DNA from: Candidatus Sulfotelmatobacter sp.
GTDB lineage: Bacteria > Acidobacteriota > Terriglobia > Terriglobales > Acidobacteriaceae
Assembly (NCBI GenBank): GCA_025462865.1
Contig: JAOAPI010000029.1
Span: 1 to 64,000, forward strand
DNA: 64,000 nt
Reading direction: 5' to 3'
Made by a program: the position numbers and the translations under genes. Each line of letters starts with the position of its first letter. The first letter of the stretch is position 1. Under the pieces are notes generated by a model. That model ran no database searches, had not been told where the DNA came from, and saw only the letters and a program-made list of their open reading frames with translations. Below, one piece after another: positions 19,239 through 30,891 of this stretch.

Positions 19239-19803
19239 ATAAGCGCCAGTTCCCGTCCTGCCGTAACACCGGAGCATAAAACAAGCCAATCCGCAGTCCT
19301 CTCTAACTGCGGAATAGCTGATAGGAGGATGAGAAGCCGGAGTCCGATGAGAAGGATAGCCAAAACGGTCAGAAGCAAGGTGAGGAAGCGACCATGAAAG
19401 CCGCACGGAAGATTGCAAAGTCGGCCAGGTACTGACTCTCACATGATCAGAAAGCCAAGCTCGGACTACTCGTGCACTAGTCTTTTGGAACTCTGCAAGG
19501 AGCGGTGTATGCAAGTGCGCTCGAAGTGACCGGCGTTCGAGGTGGATTCATACCCCCTCTGTCCTTCGGAGCAGGTCCTGTTCGCTCTAGCCGATGAGAT
19601 GCTGTCCTGCCCTGGGAATGTTGAGCAAGCCAAGCCACTCTTCACTTTGCTCACTCCCGCTTGGTTTTGCGTTTCACTTGATCTACGGAATCAGTACGGA
19701 CATCGCAACCCGCGGGTTTTCGTGCGGCACTATGAGGTATTGCTGAAAAAAAGAGTGCAGGAAGCGGCGGTGAAATGCCGCTTCCAGACACTTGTTCCGG
19801 AAA

Positions 19804-20919
19804 TTACTGCGCTGCAATTCCCTGTAGCGTCGTGGGCAGGCCGGTAACACTCCCAATCCTTGCCAGCCCATGGTCTTTGACCCGAAAGACGAAAACTATT
19901 CCTCTAGCGGAATCTTCCACGTAGAGAAAGTCCTCCTCACTGGTCAAAGCTGAATCAACGGGTGCACCAGGAGCAATGTTTGCTGCAATCGCGTTGCTCA
20001 GCGTCGCGTTTCCATCGGCACTGACCTGGTACGACGAAAGATTTCCGCTGGCAGTATTCGAAGTGAAAGTCTCGCCGCTCAGCGTGATGGAGAGCCAGCA
20101 AGTTGCCATCTGACCATTGGGCACTGACGCGCTGACCACGTTTAACGTGTCGTCGCTTGTGAGCTGGTAGGTGGAAATAGCAGCGGTTGTGGCCTCGGCG
20201 ACTACAAGAACTTCGTGGCGTCCAAAGCGCAATCCAAATGGGCCTCCCGGTGACGGCTGCGTCACAATACCGGTGATCCGACCGTTACTCCCGATCGCAA
20301 ATATGTCGATCTGGTTCGTACCTCCCTCGCTCACCAGGAGTCGGGCGCCGTCGGGGCTGAAGACAATGTCATGGGGAGCAGCGCTAGTTCCGCCGGGCAG
20401 AGCCCGAGTTGATCCCGGCAACTGGTGGAGCACTCCATTCGCAGCGAGACGGAATCCCGTAACATTCGGCGATCCGTGTGCATTCAGCACATATACCAAA
20501 TTTCCACGCACAGCCACGCTGTTGGGGAAGTCGCCTCCAGAAGGCACTCTGCTTAGCAATCTCAATCCGCTGCTCCCGGCTGCCAAAACCGAAAGCTCAT
20601 TGCTTCCCGCATTCACCGCCAGCAATCGCGCCCCGTCGCCGCTGAGGACTAGGGAATTCTGCGAGCCTAGCGGATCCAGAGCGCCAACACCATTGCCGGT
20701 TCCACCCAACCCGCCCGTTGAAACAATACTGTTCTGTTTTAGCGAGCCATTGCTCGCTCGGTGGTATTGGATCACTCTGTTGCCGGTGGGTTGATTTGTC
20801 ATGACGTAAACAGAGCCGCTTGTTTCTTCTGCTGCCTCTGCGGTCGGAACCCTCGACAAAAACGCCAGTGTTGCGGCTAAAATGGCCAGGGTCGCGAAGA
20901 ATGTTGTTCTAGAAGTCAT
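19804..20919 (-). CDS. Secreted lactonase/6-phosphogluconolactonase-like beta-propeller
   Basis: Signal peptide; repeated VYVLNAHGSPNVTGFRLAANGVLHQLPGS...PHDIVFSPDGARLLVSEGGTNQIDIF units. Confidence 0.85.
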   Translation of the reverse strand: MTSRTTFFATLAILAATLAFLSRVPTAEAAEETSGSVYVMTNQPTGNRVIQYHRASNGSLKQNSIVSTGGLGGTGNGVGALDPLGSQNSLVLSGDGARLLAVNAGSNELSVLAAGSSGLRLLSRVPSGGDFPNSVAVRGNLVYVLNAHGSPNVTGFRLAANGVLHQLPGSTRALPGGTSAAPHDIVFSPDGARLLVSEGGTNQIDIFAIGSNGRITGIVTQPSPGGPFGLRFGRHEVLVVAEATTAAISTYQLTSDDTLNVVSASVPNGQMATCWLSITLSGETFTSNTASGNLSSYQVSADGNATLSNAIAANIAPGAPVDSALTSEEDFLYVEDSARGIVFVFRVKDHGLARIGSVTGLPTTLQGIAAQ

Positions 20920-21092
20920 GCTATTTCCTTTCCGATCATTTGAAATATGACGCGGCATCACTGAAGACACATCGCGTCATTAGAAATGTCGTTTGCCGCT
21001 GCTGTAACCCCCTTTCAATCGCCTTCTCGGAAGAAAATAAAAGATAAGATTTGCGGCAACATCTGACCTCCGCAACTGCATCTCGGCTCCTC

Positions 21093-21746
21093 ATGCATCG
21101 CGCTATGTTTCTGGTTGTTCTCTCTGGATCATTCATGTCGGCTCAAGTGACGCCCTATGTTGGTGTGATCGGGGGAATTTCGACGCTATCGGCGGATGCA
21201 GGTGCGCGCGCCTCGGGTTCCGGCTTAAGCCTTTCCGCCTACGCTCCACAGAACGGTCGTGCTCTAAATATCTTTGCCGGATTCCATCTGCACAACTACT
21301 TTAGTGTGCAGGCCAACTACATCTGGAACCAGAACGATCTTGTGCTGAGTTCCACCTCATCAAGCTCGAGCACGTTCTACCAGCAGGCGCGCACCAGTTC
21401 GCAACAGGCCGCAGTTTTTGATTTTTTGATCTACTTCCGGCGTCGCGCTAGTCGCGTTCGTCCTTATCTGGGAACTGGGGGCGGCGTTATGCATTTGGCC
21501 AGCACCGCGACCTCCGTGTTGCGATCAAACGGAATTCTGGCATTGCCTCCTGCCTCGTTCTCAGGCACACGCCCAGTCTTTCGATCACACGTTGGAATCG
21601 ATATCAGGCTCGCCTCCAGGCTCGATTTTCGCTACAGCTTCAGCGAGAGCCTGAACAAGAACGACATCAGCCAGCATCTGTCGCCACCCGCTCCACGCAG
21701 GCTTGCCAACTTCCAGAACCTGTTTGGATTCGTCTTCCGGTTTTGA
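21093..21746 (+). CDS. Outer-membrane beta-barrel family protein
   Basis: Signal peptide, alternating strands, C-terminal FQNLFGFVFRF. Confidence 0.75.
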   Translation: MHRAMFLVVLSGSFMSAQVTPYVGVIGGISTLSADAGARASGSGLSLSAYAPQNGRALNIFAGFHLHNYFSVQANYIWNQNDLVLSSTSSSSSTFYQQARTSSQQAAVFDFLIYFRRRASRVRPYLGTGGGVMHLASTATSVLRSNGILALPPASFSGTRPVFRSHVGIDIRLASRLDFRYSFSESLNKNDISQHLSPPAPRRLANFQNLFGFVFRF

Positions 21747-21749
21747 CGA

Positions 21750-22085
21750 CTAAGGCTTCTTGAAAGCCACGTAGGGACAGTTCGACCAGAAGATGGGAGG
21801 GTTTTCGAGATGTTCCGCGAGAAGCCGGGCATGACAAACACTGCAGAAGAACGGCGTTTTCGCCTCGTCCCCGATGGGTGCAATCTGCACCAATTTCTCG
21901 AATACACAGACGCCGTGGCCGGTGGAAACAGTGGCATCAAGGCTAGCCAGTGGCCCCGCAGCCTGCTGTTCGCGCACCAAAGCGGTATAGAGACGCGCCT
22001 TCAACGACGATGGAGCGCGCTCTTGCGTATCTTGCGGCTCAGCAAAAATCCGGCTGAATTCCCGGTCCCAATTAGCGTTGGACAC
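21750..22085 (-). CDS. Hypothetical protein coupled to an ECF sigma factor
   Basis: Overlaps the sigma factor 3' end by 14 nt; CSVCH...C residues suggest metal binding. Confidence 0.6.
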   Translation of the reverse strand: MSNANWDREFSRIFAEPQDTQERAPSSLKARLYTALVREQQAAGPLASLDATVSTGHGVCVFEKLVQIAPIGDEAKTPFFCSVCHARLLAEHLENPPIFWSNCPYVAFKKP

Positions 22086-22647
22086 TGTGCCACCTTTTCC
22101 TGAAGCTTTCGCGGGCTCGATCGAGCAAACGTTCCACTGCTTTCTCAGTCTTTCCGGAAAGCTGCGCCATTTCTCTTGTACTTCGGCAATCTCGATAACG
22201 CCAGAGCAATGCTAGTCCGTATGCTTCGGGCAGCGCGGCTAGCGCTGCCTCGATTTTCCGGCGCTGCGTCTCGCTATCCAGTTGCTCGTCAAACAATGGA
22301 CGGAGCACCAATTCCGGCGCCCGCTCTTCTTCCTTCTCGAATTCGGCTTCACGGATGCGCTTGCGGTAATGATCTTCTACTTTGTGACGCGCGATTCCCA
22401 AAACCCAGGCGCGCAGGTCGCCATCGCCGCGAAAACTCGGCAGATTCTGCCACGCCGCCAGGAGTATCTCCTGCACCAAGTCCTCAACAAACGCAGTGTG
22501 CGGCATTAATCGGCGGCGCACGAAAGGGTACAGGCAATCGGCGCAGCGCCCCACAAATTCGGCCGTGGCCTTGCGATCCTTGGACAGCACCTCACGGACT
22601 AGGCGCCAGTCATCGCTTTCCGCCTGTCTTTGAAATTGCGATTGCAT
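22072..22647 (-). CDS. ECF-type RNA polymerase sigma factor
   Basis: AFVEDLVQEILLAAWQNLPSFRGDGDLRAWVLGIARHKVEDHYRKR (region 2) and ALAALPEAYGLALLWRYRDCRSTREMAQLSGKTEKAVERLLDRARESFRKRW (region 4). Confidence 0.92.
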   Translation of the reverse strand: MQSQFQRQAESDDWRLVREVLSKDRKATAEFVGRCADCLYPFVRRRLMPHTAFVEDLVQEILLAAWQNLPSFRGDGDLRAWVLGIARHKVEDHYRKRIREAEFEKEEERAPELVLRPLFDEQLDSETQRRKIEAALAALPEAYGLALLWRYRDCRSTREMAQLSGKTEKAVERLLDRARESFRKRWHSVQR

Positions 22648-23357
22648 TCTCAAGAGAAGCACTTGCTACTATAGTCGGCTAGCAGCCTCGGTTCCCCCCT
22701 CGAAAGTTGGCTCTGCAAGGAGCCGCGCGCCTTGCTATCAGTCCAGAAAGTTTGAACCGAATCCGAGCCGTCAAGTCCTTGTGTCCACTTCATTTTGAGG
22801 GTTCATGTCAACTGCACCGCCGAGTGATACTACAAGTGAAGCCTCATAGTGGAGGTGCGGTGAGAGTCCGCTATACATGCGGCGCAACGATCACGAACGA
22901 CGTGGTTTGCGCAAAATCCAAAACCGAATACATTCACCCGCCCCGCCTCGTCAGGCTAGGTCCCGAACTCCGTGACGAAGGCTATGGCCGCACTGCCGAG
23001 ATACTACACCGACTGCGTTGTTATCGCGACGACGCCTAACCTTGTCGGGTGCATCAGATTGCACTCCCGGTATGCTCAGGTCCTGTAATCTTCCCCGAAC
23101 GTAGTACTTGAACCATAGGAAAATCAAAACTGTCGTTGCAAACTCAAGGGTCAGCAACAATGACGGAAATACACAGCAGGGTGTAGGAAGCCCACCGAGC
23201 GGGTCAAGGCGCATGGTTTCTTAAAGGGATGTCGACCAGACCCTCTTTAGCAGCAAGTAAACGCCTGTGCTGATGGAGCAAAAGGGATCGTGGTGGCGCG
23301 GAATCTGAGACGCGGGAGGAGTCTAGTGCCTCTGAGGAGCGATTCGTCTATTCCACG

Positions 23358-23525
23358 TCATGCGATTGCCTTGCCGATCGAGAAGAGGGTCCCACCGAAG
23401 GCCGTGTCCCGGTCTTCCATCGGAACCTTGGCGATCATGTCCACAACCTTCGCCAGCAGCGCGGGCGTGGGAATGGTGAAGCGCGCGCCCTCCATGTGCT
23501 TAGAGTAGGTCGTGCCGTTGCCGCC
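23358..23525 (-). pseudogene. Short remnant resembling type I restriction methyltransferase HsdM
   Basis: Minus-strand reading KHMEGARFTIPTPALLAKVVDMIAKVPMEDRDT then an unrelated tail and stop; recalls the HsdM (K)VVD-I-x-x-PMEDRDTKGDLYEY segment. Confidence 0.5.
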
Positions 23526-23911
23526 CAGAGTGCCCGTCGATTCGGGCGCAAGGCACTAGGGCCTTCTCCTCCTAGCGTCGCAGCCGTGGCTTTTGTATTT
23601 TGCCAATCGGTCAGACTTCAGAAGGGAACCGCGTCCCAAGACTACATTCAGCTTTGGCACGGAGACGCTAATCCCCTGGGCGAGAGCTTGGAAGCCGTCC
23701 AACAAACTACTGCCGTGATCCTCGGGGGCATTGCTCACAGCAATGCCCTCATAAGAGCTAACTTAAGCGGGAATTCCTTTGGGTCCCGTCGCTCGGCAGC
23801 AATTGTCAAAGCGTGAGGCACAGTCGGTTGTGTCCTCGGCAACGACATTGACGTGGGACGTATGATGATTGGGCGCGGTCGTCCGAGAGGACCGATGCTT
23901 ATGACACCATT

Positions 23912-24598
23912 ATGACACCACTTAAATTGCTTATCGTAGAGGACAACCTCCCCAGCCTGGAACTAATGACCGAGGTCTTCACCTCTCTAAAAGCCGAAGT
24001 GCGTCCCCTCAGCGATAGTGAAAAAGCGGTCGGGGTGGTCAATCAGGAAAAGTTTGATGGAATATTCTTAGACTTGGAAATGCCAAACCTGAATGGTTTC
24101 GATCTTGCGCGCCTCATCCGCAAGTCGTCATGGAATAAATCCACTCCCATCGTCATCGTGACTGGGCGCGAGGAAAGACAAACCATGCAAGATGCGTTTG
24201 CAATTGGGGCGACCTTTTTTCTCCAAAAGCCGGTGGACCGGCAGAAGCTGAGCGTCCTGTTCCGGACAGTGAGTGGCGGGATGATTGAGAACCAGCGTAA
24301 ATCTACGCGTGTTCCAATCCAGGCCGCCGTCGCATGCACGGTGGGCTCCCGAACAGTCCGCGGGGTGAGTTGGAATCTAAGCCAGGGAGGAATGCAGGTG
24401 GAAGTGGGTGACTTGAAACCCAAGGACGCCGTCCGATTATCGTTTCGACTACCAGTTTCTGGAGTCGTCATTGATGTGGCTGGCGTAGTCGTGTGGGAAA
24501 ATGCAAATCGGCAAGGAATCCAATTCACGAGTGTAAGCGCGCAAAGTCAGCAGTCAATTCGGCAATTTATAGCAGACGTCGAAAAGATGGAGCGCTAG
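23912..24598 (+). CDS. Response regulator: receiver + PilZ domain
   Basis: LLIVEDNLPSLELM...GIFLDLEMPNLNG...IVTG receiver; RKSTRVPIQ...GVSWNLSQGGMQVEV PilZ motif. Confidence 0.92.
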   Translation: MTPLKLLIVEDNLPSLELMTEVFTSLKAEVRPLSDSEKAVGVVNQEKFDGIFLDLEMPNLNGFDLARLIRKSSWNKSTPIVIVTGREERQTMQDAFAIGATFFLQKPVDRQKLSVLFRTVSGGMIENQRKSTRVPIQAAVACTVGSRTVRGVSWNLSQGGMQVEVGDLKPKDAVRLSFRLPVSGVVIDVAGVVVWENANRQGIQFTSVSAQSQQSIRQFIADVEKMER

Positions 24599-24621
24599 TC
24601 GGACCTGACAAGGTCCAGGTC

Positions 24622-26745
24622 TTACGCGAATCTGGAACTAGCGGCTTTCGCTCGTGTGTTGGCGGAAGCGTTTGCGGCGTTACTAAGCAGTTGCTCGATA
24701 GTCTCGGCCGGGACGGGTTTGGAATACAGGTATCCCTGCGCTAGCTCGCAGCCAATATCCGTGAGCAAGTCCGCCTGCGCTTGTGTTTCGACACCTTCCG
24801 CAACGACCTTCAGCCGAAGACCGTGAGCAAGCATGACAATGATCCGAACGATTTCTCGGGTGTCGACATCCGTGTCCATGCGCGAAACGAAGGAACGGTC
24901 GACCTTCAGCGTATCCACTGGAAAGCGCTGCAGTCGGCTGAGGGAAGAGTATCCGGTGCCGAAGTCGTCGATGTCCAGATGAACGCCGAGCGCCTTTAAC
25001 TCGGTCAGCACTACGGCAGACCTGTCGGCATCCCCCATGGCGATCGTCTCCGTGATCTCCAGGTTCAGACAACCAGGATCCAGTCCGGTCTCCTGCAAAG
25101 TGTTGCCAATCTGAGAGGCCAGATCGGGCTGCGCGAACTGTTTGGAAGTGATGTTTACATTGAGGGTAAGCGGAGGATCAGACGGAAAGAGTCCCTGCCA
25201 TGAGCGGAGCTGGTGGCAAGCCTCATAAAGCAGTTGCCGGTTGATGGACAAGATGATTCCAGTTTCGTCCGCAACTGCGATGAATTCCGCAGGCATGACC
25301 AAACTTTCGGGACGCTGCCAACGGCTGAGCGTCTCGAGCCCCACGATCTGTCCGCTGCGCAAGGAAACAATCGGCTGGTAGTAAACGCGGAACTGGTTCA
25401 ACTCGACAGCTTTGCGCAAGTCGGTTTCGAGCTGCAACCGTTTGATAGCACACGCGTGCATGGCATGGTCGAATACCTCACAGCGGGCCTTACCACTGCT
25501 CTTGGCGCGATACATGGCAATCTCGGCGTCCCGCAGGAGGTCCTGCGCCGTCATTCCGCGATTGTTGCTGAAAGCAATCCCAATGCTGACGGAGAGCACA
25601 ATCTCTTGACCGTTAGAATCGAAAGGAATGGCCAGTCTCTGCTGAATGCGCTCGGCGACGCGAATGGCGTCGCTGGGGTCATGAAGATCCTCGATGAGCA
25701 CCGCGAACTCATCGCCTCCAGGTCGGGCAAGAGTACTCTCGCCCCCGAAGAGTTCGGCGTCTTCGCCGACAGGCGACCTTGCGACAGTGTCGGCGCCGCG
25801 CAGACCTGCCGTTAGACGTTTCGCGATTTGCACCAGCAGGCCGTCACCGGCGGCGTGGCCCAGACTGTCGTTGAAGACTTTGAACTCGTCAACGTCAATG
25901 AATAAGACGGCGAATTTTAATTCCGAGTGCCGGCGCCAGACAGTGACGATCCGTTGCAAGCGGTCGAGAAAGAGGGAGCGGTTAGGAAGATCGGTTAAAC
26001 TGTCATGGAAGGACTGGTGCGCCAACCTCTCTTCGGCACGTTTCCTCTGGGTGATGTCGCGGTTCACGATGACTAATCCAAGAGTCTCGCCCTCCGGGCT
26101 CTGAATGGCGCTAGCCGTGGACTCAAGAAAACGCCAGGAACCGTCCTTGTGTCGGACGCGGTATTCGAGTCGCTCTCCCCGGCCAGTGCTGCTAGCCTTC
26201 GCAGAAGCTTCCATCACACGCGCGCGATCGTCAGGATGAACCTGATCCATGGAAGAAGTTGCTGCCAGGTCTTCCGGACCATACCCAAGGATTTTCTGAT
26301 AGGCGGGACTGTTATAGAGGCGCTGCCCGTTGGGGTCTATCACCGCAATCATGTCGGCTGCATTTTCCGTAATCAGTTGAAAGAGTTGCTCGCGCTCGGC
26401 CAGTTGGCGGCGGATTCGCTGCAACTGCCGCTGTTGGTACATGGTGTATATGTCGAATAACAGGACGAGAGCAGCCAGTCCACGAACCCACTCTTTCAGG
26501 TTAAGCAAATAAACTGTGTCGGTGGGCCTTTGGAGACCAGGAAAGGCTAAAGAAAGGATTCCGAACGTCAGGACCAGGGTGACGGTAACGGCGGAGCCCC
26601 AAAGCCACCACTCCCGCCCCTCGACTTGGCGCATGCGGAAAGCAGGAGTCTTCGTAGTGCTCTCGGACAGAGAATGTCTACTCACGGCTTTGGCTGCCTG
26701 TTCACTATTGCACGTGCCGCCCGCGTGCCAATCTGTTTTTCCCAA
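24622..26745 (-). CDS. Membrane PAS-GGDEF-EAL protein
   Basis: PAS; ARPGGDEFAVLIEDL; ETLSRW in the EAL position; DDFGTGYSSL; VVAEGVET. Confidence 0.94.
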   Translation of the reverse strand: MGKTDWHAGGTCNSEQAAKAVSRHSLSESTTKTPAFRMRQVEGREWWLWGSAVTVTLVLTFGILSLAFPGLQRPTDTVYLLNLKEWVRGLAALVLLFDIYTMYQQRQLQRIRRQLAEREQLFQLITENAADMIAVIDPNGQRLYNSPAYQKILGYGPEDLAATSSMDQVHPDDRARVMEASAKASSTGRGERLEYRVRHKDGSWRFLESTASAIQSPEGETLGLVIVNRDITQRKRAEERLAHQSFHDSLTDLPNRSLFLDRLQRIVTVWRRHSELKFAVLFIDVDEFKVFNDSLGHAAGDGLLVQIAKRLTAGLRGADTVARSPVGEDAELFGGESTLARPGGDEFAVLIEDLHDPSDAIRVAERIQQRLAIPFDSNGQEIVLSVSIGIAFSNNRGMTAQDLLRDAEIAMYRAKSSGKARCEVFDHAMHACAIKRLQLETDLRKAVELNQFRVYYQPIVSLRSGQIVGLETLSRWQRPESLVMPAEFIAVADETGIILSINRQLLYEACHQLRSWQGLFPSDPPLTLNVNITSKQFAQPDLASQIGNTLQETGLDPGCLNLEITETIAMGDADRSAVVLTELKALGVHLDIDDFGTGYSSLSRLQRFPVDTLKVDRSFVSRMDTDVDTREIVRIIVMLAHGLRLKVVAEGVETQAQADLLTDIGCELAQGYLYSKPVPAETIEQLLSNAANASANTRAKAASSRFA

Positions 26746-27140
26746 GGTTGATTGAGTGGCACGCTTTCCGTGTTTGGATGGGCCAGCAGGCGGCTGAGTT
26801 CCTGAACAAGAAGCCCGGAATTAATTGGCTTCGATAAGTAACCGTCGAAGCCTGAGTTCATGATTTTTTCCCGATCGCCCTGCATAGCGTAAGCGGTAAC
26901 CGCCACAACCGGCAGGGAAGTGAAGCGCGGGTTCTCGCGAAGCTTACGCACGACGGCAAACCCGTCCATCAGCGGCATGCCAATGTCCAGTAGCAGTAGG
27001 TCAGGGGGCGCCTGCTCTACCATCGCCAGCGCTTCCTTACCATCGCACGCCTCCGCTACACCGTATCCACGGATCTCCAGCAACTCCCGAAGCAACTCGC
27101 GGTTGGTGGGATTGTCTTCTGCAATCAGTATTGTTTTCAT
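26682..27140 (-). CDS. Single-domain response regulator
   Basis: [20 protein letters not shown]...[12 protein letters not shown]...VVAVTAYAM...GYLSKPI; overlaps the upstream kinase stop. Confidence 0.92.
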   Translation of the reverse strand: MKTILIAEDNPTNRELLRELLEIRGYGVAEACDGKEALAMVEQAPPDLLLLDIGMPLMDGFAVVRKLRENPRFTSLPVVAVTAYAMQGDREKIMNSGFDGYLSKPINSGLLVQELSRLLAHPNTESVPLNQPWEKQIGTRAARAIVNRQPKP

Positions 27141-30100
27141 GACTGCCCCGCAGACTTGGCAAGCCTGCGGCCCGCGATGACCCTTCTTACCTCGATGATG
27201 AGCTGCTGCTGCCACGATCCGTTCTTTTGCAGCAGTGATTGGGTTTCACGGCTGAGCAGAGCCGTCTCCTCTGGAGTCAGATTTTTACCGGTCATTACGA
27301 GAATGGGCAGATCTTTCAACGTGACCTCTTGCCGTACGTGGCGGATAACCTCAAATCCGTCCATGCCTGGCATCAGCAGATCGAGCAGGATTGCGCCTAC
27401 AGTTTTGTTCGCGAGCACTTCCAAAGCTCGTTTACCGCTTTGCACGCCTTGAGTCTCGTATCCCGCGGCGCGCAGAGCCTCCTGCAAGAGCTCCAGCGCT
27501 TTGGGGTCATCGTCCACCAGTAGGATGGACGAATCGTCATCGGCAGCCAATGGCACATGCCGGCGAATCGCCTCCAACAGTGCGGGCTTGCGAACAGGCT
27601 TAATAAGATAGTCGGCGGCACCCAAGGCAAAACCTACCTGCCTTTGATCCACGATGGAGAGGATGATGACCGGGATATTAGCCGTTTCTGGGTTCTTACG
27701 AAGCGCTGCCAGGGTTTCGAAGCCATTGCTGCCCGGCATCAGCACATCCAGGGTGATGGCGTCCGGACGCAGTTGTTGAGCTTTCTTAATTGCTTCGACT
27801 CCTGACTCGGCCATCACCAGCCGGTATTCCGGCTCCAGGTAGCCGGCCAGAAGCTCACGCGACGAGCTTTCGTCATCAACAATCAGCACCAGTGGGGTGA
27901 GACGACCTGACGCAGCGAGAACAGAAGCTTTTGCCGGTTCGACAACCGGCTGCACCTCCGATGTCGGCTCCGCCGCCATAAGAGTAAAGGTGAATCGGCT
28001 GCCTTTCCCAAACTCGCTTTCCACTGAAATCTGGCCCCCCTGTTGCTCGACTAGCCGTTTCGTTATAGCAAGCCCCAATCCTGTGCCTTCATGGGTCTCA
28101 TCGATGCCTCCCTCAACTTGCCGAAATTCGTCGAAAATGACTTTCTGGTCTTCCGGCCGGATGCCTATCCCCGAATCCGTTACCGACACGCGCACGAAGT
28201 CGCGATAATCGATGCACTCGATGGCGACCCGACCGCCTTTGGGAGTGAATTTGACCGCGTTACTCAGCAGGTTGTACAGGATTTGCTTAAAACGCACGCG
28301 ATCTGCCTTAAGAAGAGAATTGCTCTCCAACTTCTGCTCAAGCCGGATGTTCTTGGCTACCGCCAGCGGATGAATGATGGAGAGCACCTCCGGTAAGGCG
28401 TCCCTTATAAGAAACTCTTCGCTACGCAGTTCCAGTTGTCCGGCCTCGATCTTGGAAAGGTCCAGAATGTCGTTGATCAACTGCAGCAGGTGGGCTGAGC
28501 CTTGTTTGATGTGATTGACGAAGCGCTTCTGTTTCTCATTGAGCTGACCAGGCACCCCTTCCGCCAAAAGATCGGAAAAACCCACGATTGCATTCAGCGG
28601 GGTCCGCAATTCATGACTCATACTGGCCAGGAACTTGCTCTTCAGTTTGGTTGCGCGTTCGACCTCCCGATTGCGAAGCTCCAGTTCTTGATTGCTCGCA
28701 GCCAACTTCTCAGTAAATTTGCGCTTTTCTGCTTCATCCCGCTTTCTCTGAGTGACATCGACTGCGACAACAACTTCCGCAGCGCGGCCTCCAAAGTTCA
28801 TACCGTAAGAGGTGATCTCCGCGTCTAGATCGCTCCCGTCTTTCTTAAGATGTTTCCATATCCCAAGCTTCTCATTCCCATCTCGGACCCCAACTACACT
28901 TGCGAGCAGGGAAGGCACATCCCCAGGCGGACGAATGTCTTTGATAGTCATTGACAAGAATTCGTCGCTGGAATATCCGTACTTCTTCACTGCAGCACGG
29001 TTGACCGCAAGAAATTGGAGTGTCTCCCGGTCATAAACCCAGGTCGGATGCGGGTTATTGTCAAACAATTTGCGGTGTCGCTCTTCCGTCTCCTGCAGCA
29101 ACTCCTGCGCGCGCTTGTGCTCGGTAACGTCGCGGGTAATCTTGGAAAATCCACGCAGTTTACCCGTGCCGTCAGTCAGAGCAGTAATGACGACGTTGGC
29201 CCAAAATCGTGATCCGTCCTTTCGTAGCCGCCAGCCATCATCCTCACAACGGCCTTTGGCAACGGCTATTTGGAGCGTGTGCCCCGGTTTATCTTTTAGC
29301 AGATCTTCTTGAGGATAAAAGCAGGAGAAATGCCGGCCTACAATTTCATCGGCCTTGTAACCTTTGATGCGTTCAGCACCTTGGTTCCAGCTGGCCACGT
29401 GTCCGGTGGGATCGAGCATGAAAATGCCGTAGTCATCGACACCTTCCACCAGCAGACGAAAGTTCTCCTCACTTTCACGCAATTTTTTGTCTATTCCTTT
29501 GCGTTCCGTGACATCTCGTGCGACGGCATAGATAATTTTGAGTTTGGGTGTCGAGACCGCATTCCAGGAAAGCCATTTGTAGGAACCGTCTTTACACAAA
29601 TAGCGGTTCTCAAATGCAAAAATTACCTCCGAATTCTCCAGCCGTGAGGCTTCAGTTGCCGTGGCCAGACGATCGTCAGGATGGATGAACTCCACATAGG
29701 GTTTTGCCTTCAGTTCTTCCGTAGTAAAGCCCAAAACCTTTTGCCAGGAGGGGTTAAGATTCTTGAAAAACCCGTCAAATCCTGCAATACAAAACATGTC
29801 GATTGACAAGTCGATGAACCGATTCCCCGTCTCCAGTCGGGAATAGAGAGAAGCCATAAAAGCGCTTACTCCAAGACCAACCACGACAAACACAAGACCA
29901 AGAAGCCATATGCGCCGTTCCACGGCCCAAACACCCTGACGTAAAGCAGACAATGGCTGTTCTACAAGAACTCCCCAACCGTATTGACCCACCGGTTCGT
30001 ATCCGGCAAAGAAAGAGTCGCTCCCGCGCACAAAGGCCCCGTGGCCGGCGCTGCCTGCCCGCACCCGTTTGACGGGCTCATACGCGCTTAGATCAATCGG

Positions 30101-30790
30101 AGGAGAATAGGAATCGATGTTCGGGCGGGCCGACAAATGACCGCGCTGGTCAACCAGCGAGATGGTCCACGCACCTTCAATCTTGGTTTCCACCAGATGG
30201 CGGCTCATGGTATCGAGCGCATACGGGGCCATGAGAATGCCAATAGGCTTGCCGCCTTGATCTTGGATTGGAACGACTATGGCGACGACCAACTGATGAG
30301 GTGCAACCGCGGTTTGATACACCTCTGAAATGTAAGGCTTCCAATTACGCGACTCTCCCTTGTACCAATCGCGGTACGCGAAATTCCGCTTGAGCACAGC
30401 CGGCTCAGGTGGGTAGATCGCCCGCATTGTTCCATCGAGTTCGTAGGCACTGACAAAAGCGAAGTCCGGACGCATGCTACTCGCTTGCTTCAGGTTGAAT
30501 TCGACTTCGTTTAAGTCCCTTACTTCCCATGCCTGCATAAGTTTTCTGCGGGCGGCAATCGACTGCAGGAAGGCAGTGCTTTGACGGAAGTTTTCCTCCA
30601 CCAGAGTGGCTGAAACGCGGGCAATTTGGGTACCCTCGGTGGCAGCCTGGTTTTCAGTCTCGTGCCGCAGGACTTGACCAACGGAATAGGCGAAAATCGC
30701 GATCGGAAGGACCATCAACAGCAGAAATAGGACATAGAGGCGCCATTGGCTTTCAGATACCCATTTCCCGATTTTGGCGCGCGTTGTCAT
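27137..30790 (-). CDS. Hybrid sensor histidine kinase: dCache-like sensor, multiple PAS, HisKA/HATPase, two receivers
   Basis: [17 protein letters not shown]-box, DSGIGI and GTGLGL ATPase motifs, two C-terminal receivers. Confidence 0.95.
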   Translation of the reverse strand: MTTRAKIGKWVSESQWRLYVLFLLLMVLPIAIFAYSVGQVLRHETENQAATEGTQIARVSATLVEENFRQSTAFLQSIAARRKLMQAWEVRDLNEVEFNLKQASSMRPDFAFVSAYELDGTMRAIYPPEPAVLKRNFAYRDWYKGESRNWKPYISEVYQTAVAPHQLVVAIVVPIQDQGGKPIGILMAPYALDTMSRHLVETKIEGAWTISLVDQRGHLSARPNIDSYSPPIDLSAYEPVKRVRAGSAGHGAFVRGSDSFFAGYEPVGQYGWGVLVEQPLSALRQGVWAVERRIWLLGLVFVVVGLGVSAFMASLYSRLETGNRFIDLSIDMFCIAGFDGFFKNLNPSWQKVLGFTTEELKAKPYVEFIHPDDRLATATEASRLENSEVIFAFENRYLCKDGSYKWLSWNAVSTPKLKIIYAVARDVTERKGIDKKLRESEENFRLLVEGVDDYGIFMLDPTGHVASWNQGAERIKGYKADEIVGRHFSCFYPQEDLLKDKPGHTLQIAVAKGRCEDDGWRLRKDGSRFWANVVITALTDGTGKLRGFSKITRDVTEHKRAQELLQETEERHRKLFDNNPHPTWVYDRETLQFLAVNRAAVKKYGYSSDEFLSMTIKDIRPPGDVPSLLASVVGVRDGNEKLGIWKHLKKDGSDLDAEITSYGMNFGGRAAEVVVAVDVTQRKRDEAEKRKFTEKLAASNQELELRNREVERATKLKSKFLASMSHELRTPLNAIVGFSDLLAEGVPGQLNEKQKRFVNHIKQGSAHLLQLINDILDLSKIEAGQLELRSEEFLIRDALPEVLSIIHPLAVAKNIRLEQKLESNSLLKADRVRFKQILYNLLSNAVKFTPKGGRVAIECIDYRDFVRVSVTDSGIGIRPEDQKVIFDEFRQVEGGIDETHEGTGLGLAITKRLVEQQGGQISVESEFGKGSRFTFTLMAAEPTSEVQPVVEPAKASVLAASGRLTPLVLIVDDESSSRELLAGYLEPEYRLVMAESGVEAIKKAQQLRPDAITLDVLMPGSNGFETLAALRKNPETANIPVIILSIVDQRQVGFALGAADYLIKPVRKPALLEAIRRHVPLAADDDSSILLVDDDPKALELLQEALRAAGYETQGVQSGKRALEVLANKTVGAILLDLLMPGMDGFEVIRHVRQEVTLKDLPILVMTGKNLTPEETALLSRETQSLLQKNGSWQQQLIIEVRRVIAGRRLAKSAGQS

Positions 30791-30891
30791 TGAACCCTCA
30801 TCGTTTGAAACTCTTCGTTTGGGCCGTCGTCTTAGTTTTTGCTTTTCGCTAACTTAGAAGGTTCAGTTCTTGCGCGCACTCGACCAAGTAT

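Noticed and set aside
19240-19800. Short ORFs between ppa and the lactonase gene
   Set aside because: Low-complexity translations with no motif or consistent coding signal
22707-23039. 110-aa plus-strand ORF as a gene
   Set aside because: No recognisable motif, no clear ribosome-binding site, and it lies in a degraded intergenic region
24622-26745. ~18-residue insertion just before GGDEF (TVARSPVGEDAELFGGESTLARPGGDEF) as a novel feature
   Set aside because: As I recall, short insertions at this loop occur in other GGDEF proteins; the motif itself is intact
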